This document shows positions 29,521 to 37,981 of a stretch of DNA of 39,302 nt, piece after piece (position 1 is the first letter of the stretch; each line of letters starts with the position of its first letter). The notes below the pieces were generated by a model that did no database searches, was not told where the DNA came from, and saw only the letters and a list, made by a program, of their open reading frames with translations. This DNA comes from a virus. The stretch spans positions 1 to 39,302 of IMG/VR virus record IMGVR_UViG_3300033149_002038, one strand, 5' to 3'. The translations under genes were made by a program, and so were the position numbers.

Positions 29521-30128
29521 TGGCCGATTTCTGCACTGTCGATGATCTGATAGAGCTACTGCAGATCGACATCTCCGATGCGGACGCCGTCGCATCTGCA
29601 GAGCGCGCCATCACCGAGGCCACGGCGGCAATCAAGAACTACTGCCACCAGGAGATCGCGCTGGTGGAGGACGATGAGATTACGCTCGATGTGTGGGCCA
29701 GAACGCACAAGCTCGTGTTGCCGCAAATGCCCGTCATATCGGTTGCCAGCGTAGTCGAGGACGGCGAAACGCTGACCGAGGGCGATGACGAGGACTATGT
29801 GCTGGTTGAGCACGGCATCCTCTACAGGGTCGGCCAGTTCTGGGCCGTGGGGCCGCAGATCGTCACTGTGACATATACGCATGGCTACTCGGAGATCCCG
29901 CAGAATATCGTGGACATTTGCGCCCGGGCCGCCGCCAGGGTCTATCAGGCTGGGCTGATGTCGGCGGCCACAGACGGCGTGCCTGGCATCTCGGCAACCT
30001 CGCTGGGTGATTATTCCGTATCCTACAACCTCGGGCAGAGTGGGCTGGGATTGTTGGGGGTCAGTGGCGCGCGGTTGCTGCTGAAGAGCGAGAAAGAGAT
30101 CCTGGATCTCTACAGGTATAAGCCATGA
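29520..30128 (+). CDS. head-tail connector (gp6/Ad1-like)
   Basis: 202 residues from the ATG at 29520 (an earlier GTG at 29517 is possible). Helical N-terminus FCTVDDLIELLQIDISDADA, AERAITEATAAIKNYC, then a beta-rich middle (KLVLPQMPVISVASVVEDGE, IVTVTYTHGYSEIPQNIVDICARAAARVYQ). It closes with SGARLLLKSEKEILDLYRY. This is the usual pattern of the adaptor that docks on the portal. First of a standard run of connector genes. Confidence 0.82.
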   Translation: MADFCTVDDLIELLQIDISDADAVASAERAITEATAAIKNYCHQEIALVEDDEITLDVWARTHKLVLPQMPVISVASVVEDGETLTEGDDEDYVLVEHGILYRVGQFWAVGPQIVTVTYTHGYSEIPQNIVDICARAAARVYQAGLMSAATDGVPGISATSLGDYSVSYNLGQSGLGLLGVSGARLLLKSEKEILDLYRYKP

Positions 30129-30472
30129 GCTTCGCATCATTGCTGAACAACATGTTCACGGTGTCACGGCGCTATCGGGCCAGCGACGGCCAGGGTGGGT
30201 GGACGATCACCTGGGTGGATGTGGGGACGATCTCGGGCCGGCTGCGGCCGACTAACAGCAACGAGCGGATGGTGGCCGATGCGGAGCAACAGCAGATCAC
30301 CCACGTGCTCTATACCGAGTACGGGGTGGACATCGAGCGCGGCGATCTGGTACGCTGCGGAGATGTGGTGGTGGAGGTGCTGGGAATCCGAGAGCCCAGC
30401 TTGGCCGGGCATCACTGGGAGATCGACTGCCTGGAACGCCAGGAGGAAGTGAGCGAGGAGCTAGGATCGTGA
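30125..30472 (+). CDS. head closure / head-tail joining protein
   Basis: 115 residues. FTVSRRYRASDGQGGWTITWVDVGTISGRLRP is the standard beginning of SPP1 gp16-like/HK97 head-tail adaptors. It is followed by THVLYTEYGVDIERGDLVR and VVVEVLGIREPSLAGHHWEIDCLE. All-beta barrel. It overlaps both the previous stop (ATGA) and the next start. Confidence 0.88.
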   Translation: MSFASLLNNMFTVSRRYRASDGQGGWTITWVDVGTISGRLRPTNSNERMVADAEQQQITHVLYTEYGVDIERGDLVRCGDVVVEVLGIREPSLAGHHWEIDCLERQEEVSEELGS

Positions 30473-30840
30473 GCAGAAGCGGCATTGCGAAATGGAACCA
30501 GCGCGAGGTGGTGAATGCAATTGCCGGCCACATCCAGGAGAATATGGAAGAGGCGGCGAAGCTGGTAGAGACCGATGCGCGGCACAGGCTGCTGCGAATC
30601 CGCGAACCGGAGTTCGGGTTGAAATACAGGAAACTGCTAGCGCTCTATCGCCTGACGAGCTTTGTGAGGCGCGATGGGAACGCGATCGAGGCAGCCATTG
30701 GCATCCCCAAGGGGAAGAAAGGCGGCGATTACGGTTTCTGGATCGAGGTCGGCAGCAAGACCGCGCCCGCGCATCCATGGCTGCGGCCGGCGCTGATGAC
30801 GAATCTGAGGGATGTGATGCGGATCATCTGCGGAGGCTGA
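30469..30840 (+). CDS. HK97 gp10-like tail-terminator/joining protein
   Basis: 123 residues from GTG 30469. Helical N-terminal region (EEAAKLVETDARHRLLRI) and a beta part (YGFWIEVGSKTAPAHPWLRPALM), with the PAHPWLRPA sequence characteristic of the gp10-like family at this place. Part of the connector run. Confidence 0.8.
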   Translation: MSRSGIAKWNQREVVNAIAGHIQENMEEAAKLVETDARHRLLRIREPEFGLKYRKLLALYRLTSFVRRDGNAIEAAIGIPKGKKGGDYGFWIEVGSKTAPAHPWLRPALMTNLRDVMRIICGG

Positions 30841-30841
30841 T

Positions 30842-31249
30842 GTGCTGACCCAGGCAATCTATGACAGGTTGGCGGGTGACGCGACGTTGACGGGCATGCT
30901 GGCCACCTACAAAGGTGAGCCCGCGATCTTCACAACTGAACCAGCGCCTGGCGACGCCAGTCTACCGTATATCATCACGGCGGGAGATGTGGCGGCAGCG
31001 CCTTTCGACACAAAAACGACGCGCGGGCGGACCATCGTTCGGGACGTGCGTTGCTATGCGGCAGCGAGCGGGAGCGCCGCAACGGTGGAGGCGATTGCCG
31101 AACGGGTGCGGACCCTGCTGCATCGGCAGACGCTGGAGATTCCTGGATTTGTGTGGATTTGGGCGGAGTGCTCAGGGCCAATTGCGGCCGACGAGCAGGA
31201 TGCCTATGGCAGGATCGTCACCGTGCGGATGACGATTGAGGAACTATGA
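30842..31249 (+). CDS. tail completion protein (DUF3168-like)
   Basis: 135 residues, GTG start. IYDRLAGDATLTGML then FTTEPAPGDASLPYIITAGDVA, TIVRDVRCYAAASGSAATVEAIAERVRTLL and RIVTVRMTIEEL follow the DUF3168 layout of proteins capping the tail tube. It lies immediately before the tail tube gene, as usual. Confidence 0.82.
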   Translation: MLTQAIYDRLAGDATLTGMLATYKGEPAIFTTEPAPGDASLPYIITAGDVAAAPFDTKTTRGRTIVRDVRCYAAASGSAATVEAIAERVRTLLHRQTLEIPGFVWIWAECSGPIAADEQDAYGRIVTVRMTIEEL

Positions 31250-31265
31250 GCCGGAGGGATGAGAG

Positions 31266-31673
31266 ATGGCGATGAATGGATCGGATGTACTGCTGCTGGT
31301 CAATATCGGCACCCCAAGCGTGCCGGTCTATCAGGCGGTGGGAAGCCAGCGTGATGTCACGTTCGAGGAGGCGACGGAAGAGATCGACGTCAGTTCCAAG
31401 GACAGCCGAGCAAAGCGCGTGTTGCCCGGGCGTTACAGCGCGACGATCTCGCTGGATGCGCTCTATGTTCCGACGCGCGATGACTATGACGCGCTGAAAA
31501 ACGCAATGCGGGACGGCGAGCTGGTCCTGGTCGCGCGCCAGGAGGAAGGCGCTACGACAGAGACCGCCAACGCGCTCGTGACCTCAATGAGTGAGGCATT
31601 CCCCGATCAGGGCGAGGCCACGATCAGCGTGAGCCTCACCATCGACGGCGAGTGGACGGAGGTCGGAAGCTAA
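31266..31673 (+). CDS. major tail tube protein
   Basis: 135 residues. DVLLLVNIGTPSVPVYQAVGSQRDVTFEEATEEIDVSSKDSR is a hallmark of siphovirus tail tube proteins. Also YSATISLDALYVPTRDDYDALK and EGATTETANALVTSMSEAFPDQGEATISVSLTIDGEW. It forms the hexameric tail tube. Preceded by GGAGGGATGAG; its stop TAA overlaps the chaperone start. Confidence 0.9.
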   Translation: MAMNGSDVLLLVNIGTPSVPVYQAVGSQRDVTFEEATEEIDVSSKDSRAKRVLPGRYSATISLDALYVPTRDDYDALKNAMRDGELVLVARQEEGATTETANALVTSMSEAFPDQGEATISVSLTIDGEWTEVGS

Positions 31674-32026
31674 TGCCTGGCGCACGCGGTGAGGGAGTGA
31701 TCCGCCTGGCAGACCGTGACGTGTATGTCCTCTACACCAATCGCGCGCTGATGGATGCTGAGCGGCAGATCGGCAAGAGCATCCTGGACGTGCTGGACGG
31801 CTTTACGAAGAACACGAGCGGCATCACTGAGCTGGCGCACCTGCTGCTGGCTGGAATGCAGGCGGCGCGACGTGACATGCGCACTGGCGGGCCTGCCCCG
31901 CGCCTGCAAGATGCGCTGGCTGTGATGGACGAGGCGGGCTTCGCGGCTGTGGCGACGGTGGTAATGGAGGCCGTGGCGGCGGTTCTGAGCTATGGCAGCG
32001 AGCAGGAGGAGAACCCAAATCCCTGA
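31673..32026 (+). CDS. tail assembly chaperone, short product (G-like)
   Basis: 117 residues. The ATG overlaps the tail tube stop (TAATG). GVIRLADRDVYVLYTNRALMDAERQIG and LAHLLLAGMQAARRDM, then DEAGFAAVATVVMEAVAAVL fit the helical G-type chaperones that coat the tape measure protein during assembly. It ends in EENPNP-stop, right after the slip site. Product ratio to the frameshifted form sets tail length assembly in lambda-like systems. Confidence 0.85.
   Translation: MPGARGEGVIRLADRDVYVLYTNRALMDAERQIGKSILDVLDGFTKNTSGITELAHLLLAGMQAARRDMRTGGPAPRLQDALAVMDEAGFAAVATVVMEAVAAVLSYGSEQEENPNP
32014..32020 (+). other. -1 programmed frameshift heptamer CCCAAAT
   Basis: Zero frame reads AAC CCA AAT CCC TGA; C CCA AAT is a canonical X XXY YYZ site two codons before the stop. 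Slipping back one base gives CCC AAA TCC CTG and opens the T frame to 32367. Its place between tail tube and tape measure is exactly where siphoviruses carry such a site. Confidence 0.88.
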
Positions 32027-32367
32027 GCCAGGAGCCGTTCGACTTCGAGCGGTTCCTGGAGGATGCGCTGCGCTGCGGGATCAACCAGGCGGAATTCTGG
32101 GATATGACGCCGCGAGAGACGCTCCGGGCCATGGACGCAGAGATATGGCGGGCAGAGCGCGAGGCAAGGCGCGACATAATGCTTGCGTGGCACATCGCCG
32201 CATTGGTGCGGACGCGGCGGATGCCAAGCCTGCGGCAACTGCTCCATAAGGGCGAGACCAAGACGCTGACAGGCGAGGAGCGGGAACGGCGGCGACGGGA
32301 GCATGAGCAGATGATGGCATCTATCAGGACGAGCGGGCTGGACGTGAGGGGGCGGAATGGCCGTTGA
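32020..32367 (+). CDS. tail assembly chaperone T domain (made only by -1 frameshift)
   Basis: 115 residues added to the G product after the slip. QEPFDFERFLEDALRCGINQAEFWDMT, then PRETLRAMDAEIWRAERE and LHKGETKTLTGEERERRRREHEQM. The WDMTPRE segment is typical of GT-type extensions. No independent start with a ribosome binding site is seen at its beginning; an internal ATG at 32104 exists. The GT form recruits tail tube subunits to the tape measure. Confidence 0.85.
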   Translation, partial: SLSQEPFDFERFLEDALRCGINQAEFWDMTPRETLRAMDAEIWRAEREARRDIMLAWHIAALVRTRRMPSLRQLLHKGETKTLTGEERERRRREHEQMMASIRTSGLDVRGRNGR

Positions 32368-34369
32368 CGCGCAACTGGGACGGGCTACCGTAGCGATTCG
32401 CGCCACCATGGACAAGCTCGACGCGGACCTGGCCAAGGCGCGCGGCCAGGTAGATAGCGCCGTGGGGCGGATCGCACGCAGCGCAGGCGAGAAACTACAG
32501 ACCATTGGCAAGCTGGCGCTGGGCGGGATCGGCGTTGCCACGGGCGCGGTCGCTGGGCTTGGGGCCGCGCTGGGCAAGCTGGCCATCGACGCAGCGCCGG
32601 TGGAGGGGTTGAGCCAGGCATTTGAGGGCCTGGCTGAGAGCGCTGGCATTGGGGCTGATGAGATGATGGCGGCGCTCAGGCGCGGTTCTGCCGGCATGGT
32701 CAGCCAGCGCGACCTGATGATGAGCTTCAACCAGGCGGCGCAGCTCGTCAGCACCGACTTTGCAGTCCAGCTGCCAGACGCTATGCAGTATCTCTCCAAA
32801 GTCTCGGCCTCCACGGGCCAGGACATGGGCTTCATGCTCGACAGCCTGGTCAAAGGCGTGGGGCGCCTCAGCCCGATGATCCTCGACAACCTCGGCATCC
32901 AGGTCAATCTCTCCCAGGCTACCGAGCGTGCAGCGGAGATGTTCGGCGTGCAGGCGGACGAGCTGAGCAAGAGTCAGGTCCAGGCCGGTATGATGAATGT
33001 CGTCCTGGAGAAGCTGGCGGAGAACACGGCCGCCATGCCGGATGTGACGGAGAGCGCATCCGCCAGGTTGGCGCAATTCAAGGCCGGCATCCAGGATGCC
33101 AAGGATAGAATTGGGATGGCGATGCTGCCGGCGCTTTCCAGCCTGATTGGAACATTTACTGAACTTGGCGAGCGCGTGCTACCTCCAGTGATGGGCTTCA
33201 TCGAGGGCACAGTGGCGCCGATCTTCGAGAAGGCGGCCACGGTGGTGGGCGATTTCTTCTGGATGCTGGATGCGGGCATTGAACCGGTCAACGCCTTCAA
33301 GATCGCGCTGGCGGAGATGTTTGGCCCTGAGGTTGCCGATACCGTGATGAATATCGTCGAGCAGGTGCGGCAGTTCATCGCCACGGCGCAGGAGGCGCTG
33401 GCCCCAGTCATGGAATGGATCAGCCAAAACACGCAGCTGTCCGACGTGCTTATCGCCCTCGGGGCAGCTATTGCATCTGTGATCGTTCCTGCACTAATAA
33501 GCATTGTCTCGGCGGCAGCGCCGGTCATCGGCGTGTTCATCGCCGTGGTCGCCATCGTCGCCGCGCTGCGCGCCGCATGGGAGAGCAACTTCCTGGGAAT
33601 CCGTGACATCGCCGCGAATGTCTGGGGCTGGCTGAAGGAGTTCATCCCCCAGGCAATACAAACGATCAGCGACATCGTGCAGACGGTGGTCCAGGCAATC
33701 ACAGATTTCTGGGCGCAACACGGAGAGAGCATCATGACCAAGGCGCAAGAGATCTGGGACACCGTCCTGAGCATCTTCGAGTTCTTCAAGGGGCAATTCA
33801 CAACCCTGTTCGAGGCATTCAGCCTCGCGTTCCAGGGCGACTGGCGCGGATTCGGTGAGAAGTTGCGCGAGTTCTGGGACACTGGATGGGAGAAGATCAA
33901 GGAGATTGGTAGCAAGGCCTGGGAAGCCATCAAGAGTTTCTTTACCAACACAGACTGGGGGGCCGTTGGGCGGGCTATTCTGGACGGAATTGCGAACGGG
34001 ATCAAGGCAGGGGCTGCTGCCGTTGCAGATGCAGCGAAAGCTGCGGCCAGAGCAGCGCTGGATGCCGCCAAGGGATTCCTGGGGATCCACTCCCCGTCCA
34101 GCCTGGCGGCCAGCGTAGTCGGGGAGCCGTTCGCGGAGGGCATTGGCGCTGGCATACTCGGTTCAATGCCCGACCTCCGCAGGGCGGCCCAGCGGCTCAG
34201 CAGCGAGCTTCTGCGGGTGAGTGAGTTATCGATGACGATGAATCTGGGCGGGATAGAGCGAGAGGCGGCATTCTCCGGAGGCCGGCAGCAGATCATCATC
34301 TACGGGCTGACCCTCCAGGGCGTGCAGGATAAAGCCGGACTGCTGGCAGAATTGCAGGCGCTGACATGA
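32357..34369 (+). CDS. tape measure protein
   Basis: 670 residues starting inside the T-domain end (GGCGGAATGG). A long helical chain with the standard start AVDAQLGRATVAIRATMDKLDADLAKAR, alanine/glycine-rich segments, and KVSASTGQDMGFMLDSLVKGVGRL then SPMILDNLGIQVN in the N-terminal third. A hydrophobic stretch follows (about 370-405, IASVIVPALISIVSAAAPVIGVFI then AVVAIVAA). Repeated Trp motifs come late. A C-terminal HSPSSLAASVVGEPFAEGIGAGI completes it. It determines tail length; at the usual 1.5 angstrom per residue the tail would be about 100 nm. Confidence 0.9.
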   Translation: MAVDAQLGRATVAIRATMDKLDADLAKARGQVDSAVGRIARSAGEKLQTIGKLALGGIGVATGAVAGLGAALGKLAIDAAPVEGLSQAFEGLAESAGIGADEMMAALRRGSAGMVSQRDLMMSFNQAAQLVSTDFAVQLPDAMQYLSKVSASTGQDMGFMLDSLVKGVGRLSPMILDNLGIQVNLSQATERAAEMFGVQADELSKSQVQAGMMNVVLEKLAENTAAMPDVTESASARLAQFKAGIQDAKDRIGMAMLPALSSLIGTFTELGERVLPPVMGFIEGTVAPIFEKAATVVGDFFWMLDAGIEPVNAFKIALAEMFGPEVADTVMNIVEQVRQFIATAQEALAPVMEWISQNTQLSDVLIALGAAIASVIVPALISIVSAAAPVIGVFIAVVAIVAALRAAWESNFLGIRDIAANVWGWLKEFIPQAIQTISDIVQTVVQAITDFWAQHGESIMTKAQEIWDTVLSIFEFFKGQFTTLFEAFSLAFQGDWRGFGEKLREFWDTGWEKIKEIGSKAWEAIKSFFTNTDWGAVGRAILDGIANGIKAGAAAVADAAKAAARAALDAAKGFLGIHSPSSLAASVVGEPFAEGIGAGILGSMPDLRRAAQRLSSELLRVSELSMTMNLGGIEREAAFSGGRQQIIIYGLTLQGVQDKAGLLAELQALT

Positions 34370-36234
34370 TTACGGAGATAATCAGTTACGATAGCCATAC
34401 ATTCGCGCCCGATTATGAGGTCGGGTTCGTGACAGCCTCGGAGCCCAGGCTGGCACCCTCCTCCGTGCAATTGCTGGAGCGGATCGGTGCCTGGCCGGTG
34501 ATCGTGGCGCTGCAGCGGAAGCCACAGCGGATAGCGCTCATCATCAGGATCGTGGGTGCAAACCGCGATGCGCTGCGGAGCCAACTGTTCCGCTGGTTTG
34601 ACCCCGAGGATGAGACGCCAAAGGTTCTCGTTGCTGAGAACCACGACGGCGTGCAGATGTACGTCAACGCGCTATGCGAGGAGTTGCACGTCTATGGAGA
34701 TCAGCAGCACGACACGGCATTCGTGGCCACGCTTGTGGTGGATGGCGATGTGCGCTGGCGCTCGGTATCGGAGAACAGCGAAACATGGAGCATCACGGCC
34801 AGCGGGCAGACACACGTCTTCACCAACGACGGCGAGGATGAAGCGTACCCCGTGATCAAGGTCAAGCCCACCAGCAACAGGACCGGCGGCTATGCCTACC
34901 GGCGCTGGGTCCCGGTGGTGTGGCGGTCATCCAATGCAGGCGCACAGTATCCCGTGCGAGCCGAATTGGACACCGCTACGCTCGTCTCCGGCGGAAAGAT
35001 GCAGGCAGACGGTGATGACCTGCGGATTAGCGTGGACGGCGCAGAGGTTTACCGCTGGCTCGATGATATGAACAGCGGGGCCACTGGCATCTGGTTCAAC
35101 ATGGATTTCAGCTCGGCACCATCGCTGACGCTGAAGACAGCGATACCGGGCAGCGGAGATATCGCCTCGATCGAGTTCAACGAGAGCGATGAGCTGGACA
35201 AGCTACCCGAGAGCGGCATCCTGCTCATCGGCAACGAGGCATTTGTCTACACCGCCAAAGACACCACGTCGGTGGCCGTGACCGGCATCACGCGCGCGGC
35301 CAAGGGCACAAGCGCGGCGGCGCACAATGCGGGTGACGCGGTATATTGGATCCAGCACGATGTGTGGATTCTGTATGGCAACGCCGGCGCCTCTGCCCCA
35401 ACGGTAGACGATGATTACAAACCGGCGTTCGAGTTGGATCAATCCACAAACACACTCTGGCATTATGAGATATTCGGTGATAGCAGCAACAAGCGCGCCG
35501 CACGGTGGCAGGGCTGGGGCTCGATCACGACGACGGGGGCTGGCGGGCGCTATACTGGAACGCAATTAACGCTGGACGATCCATATAGCGTCGCGGGCGC
35601 GTGGCTTTCAAGTTCACAACCTAATGCCTTCGGCTGGTATCTGGAGAACCCGTGTGGAATCGTCAACGCGGCGTGGTCCAACGGGCAGAAATATGCCATT
35701 AGCGAGACGAGCAATCTGGCATGCCTCCTGAGGTACTGGGTGCGCGGCGCTTCCTGGTGGAGCTCGCAGGCGACGCTGTCCGCGCCGTCTGCGGCCGACA
35801 CCTGGGAAGCGTGGTCTGAATCCGCCGCCGCGAGCGATTGGGATGCGGCGGACACGCTGGCGATTGTGCTCTATTTCAAGCCGAGCCGCGTCGAGGTCGG
35901 GACCGTCGAGGTGCATCTCAACGCCTCCGAGGTGCCAACCGTCAGCGTCGGTGGTGAGCAAGGCAATTACAGCCTGGGATGCACAATCACTAACGAGACC
36001 ACTGGCGATGCCATTACATTGGATTTCGTGATAGATCTCGATAGCGAACTGGAGATAGATACGGACCAGCGAACCGTTACTTGGCTGGCGGATGATTCCG
36101 GACAGTTCCAGGCGTTGTCGCTCTCTTCAGCACGACGCCATTGGCTGCGGCTGCTTCCGGGGAGCAACACACTGCGCTTTGATGACACCGGCACTGTCAC
36201 TGTGACACTGAGCTGGGAGGAGCGGTACTACTGA
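34366..36234 (+). CDS. distal tail protein (Dit-like) with large C-terminal extension
   Basis: 622 residues. N-terminal Dit core: ITEIISYDSHTFAPDYEVGFVTA, PVIVALQRKPQRIALIIRIVG, LRSQLFRWFDPEDETPKVLVA. It is much longer than ordinary Dit proteins (about 250 residues). The middle holds a GITRAAKGTSAAAHNAGDAVYW-type segment (about residues 302-325) and a carbohydrate-binding-like beta sandwich (about 390-500, GRYTGTQLTLDDPYSV onward). It ends in HWLRLLPGSNTLRFDDTGTVTV, the usual Dit closing strand pair. It forms the baseplate hub ring. Confidence 0.75.
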   Translation: MITEIISYDSHTFAPDYEVGFVTASEPRLAPSSVQLLERIGAWPVIVALQRKPQRIALIIRIVGANRDALRSQLFRWFDPEDETPKVLVAENHDGVQMYVNALCEELHVYGDQQHDTAFVATLVVDGDVRWRSVSENSETWSITASGQTHVFTNDGEDEAYPVIKVKPTSNRTGGYAYRRWVPVVWRSSNAGAQYPVRAELDTATLVSGGKMQADGDDLRISVDGAEVYRWLDDMNSGATGIWFNMDFSSAPSLTLKTAIPGSGDIASIEFNESDELDKLPESGILLIGNEAFVYTAKDTTSVAVTGITRAAKGTSAAAHNAGDAVYWIQHDVWILYGNAGASAPTVDDDYKPAFELDQSTNTLWHYEIFGDSSNKRAARWQGWGSITTTGAGGRYTGTQLTLDDPYSVAGAWLSSSQPNAFGWYLENPCGIVNAAWSNGQKYAISETSNLACLLRYWVRGASWWSSQATLSAPSAADTWEAWSESAAASDWDAADTLAIVLYFKPSRVEVGTVEVHLNASEVPTVSVGGEQGNYSLGCTITNETTGDAITLDFVIDLDSELEIDTDQRTVTWLADDSGQFQALSLSSARRHWLRLLPGSNTLRFDDTGTVTVTLSWEERYY

Positions 36235-37298
36235 TGCGGATCCTGGTGGGGGATAGATTCGGGAAAATTCTCACGGAGTTGGTGGCTGACGTTGGGCCGG
36301 TGTCGTGGATCCTCAATGGCATCGGAAAGACCACGATCACGCTCTCCACATCCGACGCCAAGGCTACTGAGACCAATCTGCAGGTCGGTAACCGCGTCTA
36401 TGCAGAGTTCGACAATGGCCTGCCGCCGTGGGGTGGCGTGATCGATCTGCCGCGCACCTGGGCCGGTGGGACCGTGAGCGTTACCTGCTACGAGATTGCG
36501 CACCTGCTGAAATATCGGTGCACCGGGAAGAACGACAGCTTCTACGAGCGACCAGCTGGCGCGATATTCCGAGAGCTGTTGCAGCGAGAAGAGGATCAGG
36601 ATCCGCTGGGCATCGTGATCGGCTCGATCTGGACCGGCGGACGGCCGCACTGGCCGCGCTACCACTACAAGAGCCTGTGGTACGTGCTGGACTACAGCCT
36701 CCGGAGGATGGAGCCCTGCGACGTTACCTTCACACCCTACATCACAGATGGCTATATCCGATTCCGGGCCGACTTCTACCAGGAGGCGGGCACAGATAAG
36801 AGCGCCGCAGTTGCGCTGGTGGAAGGCCGCAACATCACGGCGGGGCTCCGCCTGGAGGAGCAGGGGCCAATCATCAATGCTCATTACGCCGTGGCTGAGG
36901 GTTCTGCCTGGGGCAGCGACAGAATCGTCGTTGCGGCGCGCGACGCTGAGAGCGTGGCAAAATACGGACTGCGTGAGACTGGCACCATCTACAGCGGGAC
37001 GAGCGTCCAGGGAACGCTTGAGCAGCACGCGCGGGAGGTGCTGGCTACAAACAGCGAACCACGGCGGCTGTTCTCGCTGGAGGTAGCCGATGAGGTCCCG
37101 GCACGATTCAGTGACTACGACCTGGGGGACACCGTGCGTTGTATGCTGCCGAGCTTTGGGTTCGGCGGCTACGATGGTTCGGTGCGGATCCTGGCGCGCG
37201 AGTTCAATCCAGCATCGGGGACCTGCAAGCTGGTGGTTGAGGAGCCGCGCGCTGCGTCGGTGTGGATCTACCAGGAGGACGCCGAGGAGGAGACATGA
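36234..37298 (+). CDS. tail hub / tail-associated protein (gp37/Tal-like N-terminal domain)
   Basis: 354 residues, start overlapping the Dit stop (TGATG). RILVGDRFGKILTELVADVGPVSWILN, GIGKTTITLSTSDAKATETN and RVYAEFDNGLPPWGGVIDLPRTWAGGTVSVTCYE are hub-domain motifs. A central region (TSVQGTLEQHAREVLATNSEP) and FSLEVADEVPARFSDYDLGDTV, the closing beta domain, follow. No peptidase domain is attached; the lysin-like enzymes are encoded elsewhere. It sits below Dit at the tail tip. Confidence 0.75.
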   Translation: MRILVGDRFGKILTELVADVGPVSWILNGIGKTTITLSTSDAKATETNLQVGNRVYAEFDNGLPPWGGVIDLPRTWAGGTVSVTCYEIAHLLKYRCTGKNDSFYERPAGAIFRELLQREEDQDPLGIVIGSIWTGGRPHWPRYHYKSLWYVLDYSLRRMEPCDVTFTPYITDGYIRFRADFYQEAGTDKSAAVALVEGRNITAGLRLEEQGPIINAHYAVAEGSAWGSDRIVVAARDAESVAKYGLRETGTIYSGTSVQGTLEQHAREVLATNSEPRRLFSLEVADEVPARFSDYDLGDTVRCMLPSFGFGGYDGSVRILAREFNPASGTCKLVVEEPRAASVWIYQEDAEEET

Positions 37299-37972
37299 GT
37301 CTGCTTGATCGCGTTGCCATCCCCAATAACGTGCTGGACCGCATTGAGGAGCTTGAGCGGCGGCTCGCAGACCTGGAGAGCTACGCCGCGATGGCAACAG
37401 TGGACGGCGAGACCGAAGGCGGCACGACTTACTATCAGATCACACAGGAGGTCGACATCGGTGAGGGCGCGGGGATCGACATCACCGGCAGCCCGCCAGA
37501 GCAAACCGTCGGCCTGGGCCTCGACCTGCCGCTGGTGATCCATAATGACGGATCACCAGCCAGCGAGTATGCCACGCTGGCAGCGGCCCTATCCGCTGCG
37601 ACCAGTGGTGATGTAATCCTGCTGCCGCCTGGCACATACTCCGGGGACATCACGGTCCCGGCGGGCGCCAGCGTGGTGGGGGTGAACCGCGAGGATTGCG
37701 TCATCGACGGGCAGGTGACGTTGAGCAACGGCTCCGTGCTGGCGAATCTGAGCATCATCAGAAGCGAGAACAGCGCCAGCGATGTCTATGGCGTGCTGGC
37801 CCCAGCGAGCGGCGGGACGGGATGGATCTATGGCTGCACGATCAGCGTGGAGAACGCTGGAGCGGGCGGCGCATACGGCATCCTGGCATTTGCCAGAGGA
37901 TTCATCGGCTCGGAGGACGAGCCGGGATTGGTCGGCTGCCATGTTTACGGCGGCACAGCAGATGTGATATAG
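37295..37972 (+). CDS. beta-helix appendage protein, possibly truncated
   Basis: 225 residues from the ATG at 37295 (AGGAGG upstream, ATGA overlap). A short coiled coil (NVLDRIEELERRLADLESYA) is followed by a beta domain and, from about 95, a right-handed beta-helix of the pectate-lyase type: ATLAAALSAATSGDVILLPPGTYSG, then ITVPAGASVVGVN, GSVLANLSII, GGAYGILAFARG, LVGCHVYGGTADVI. It ends after only three or four rungs, whereas such helices normally run longer, so the C-terminus may be cut by recombination. Receptor-binding appendage. Confidence 0.7.
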   Translation: MSLLDRVAIPNNVLDRIEELERRLADLESYAAMATVDGETEGGTTYYQITQEVDIGEGAGIDITGSPPEQTVGLGLDLPLVIHNDGSPASEYATLAAALSAATSGDVILLPPGTYSGDITVPAGASVVGVNREDCVIDGQVTLSNGSVLANLSIIRSENSASDVYGVLAPASGGTGWIYGCTISVENAGAGGAYGILAFARGFIGSEDEPGLVGCHVYGGTADVI

Positions 37973-37981
37973 GAGGACCAA

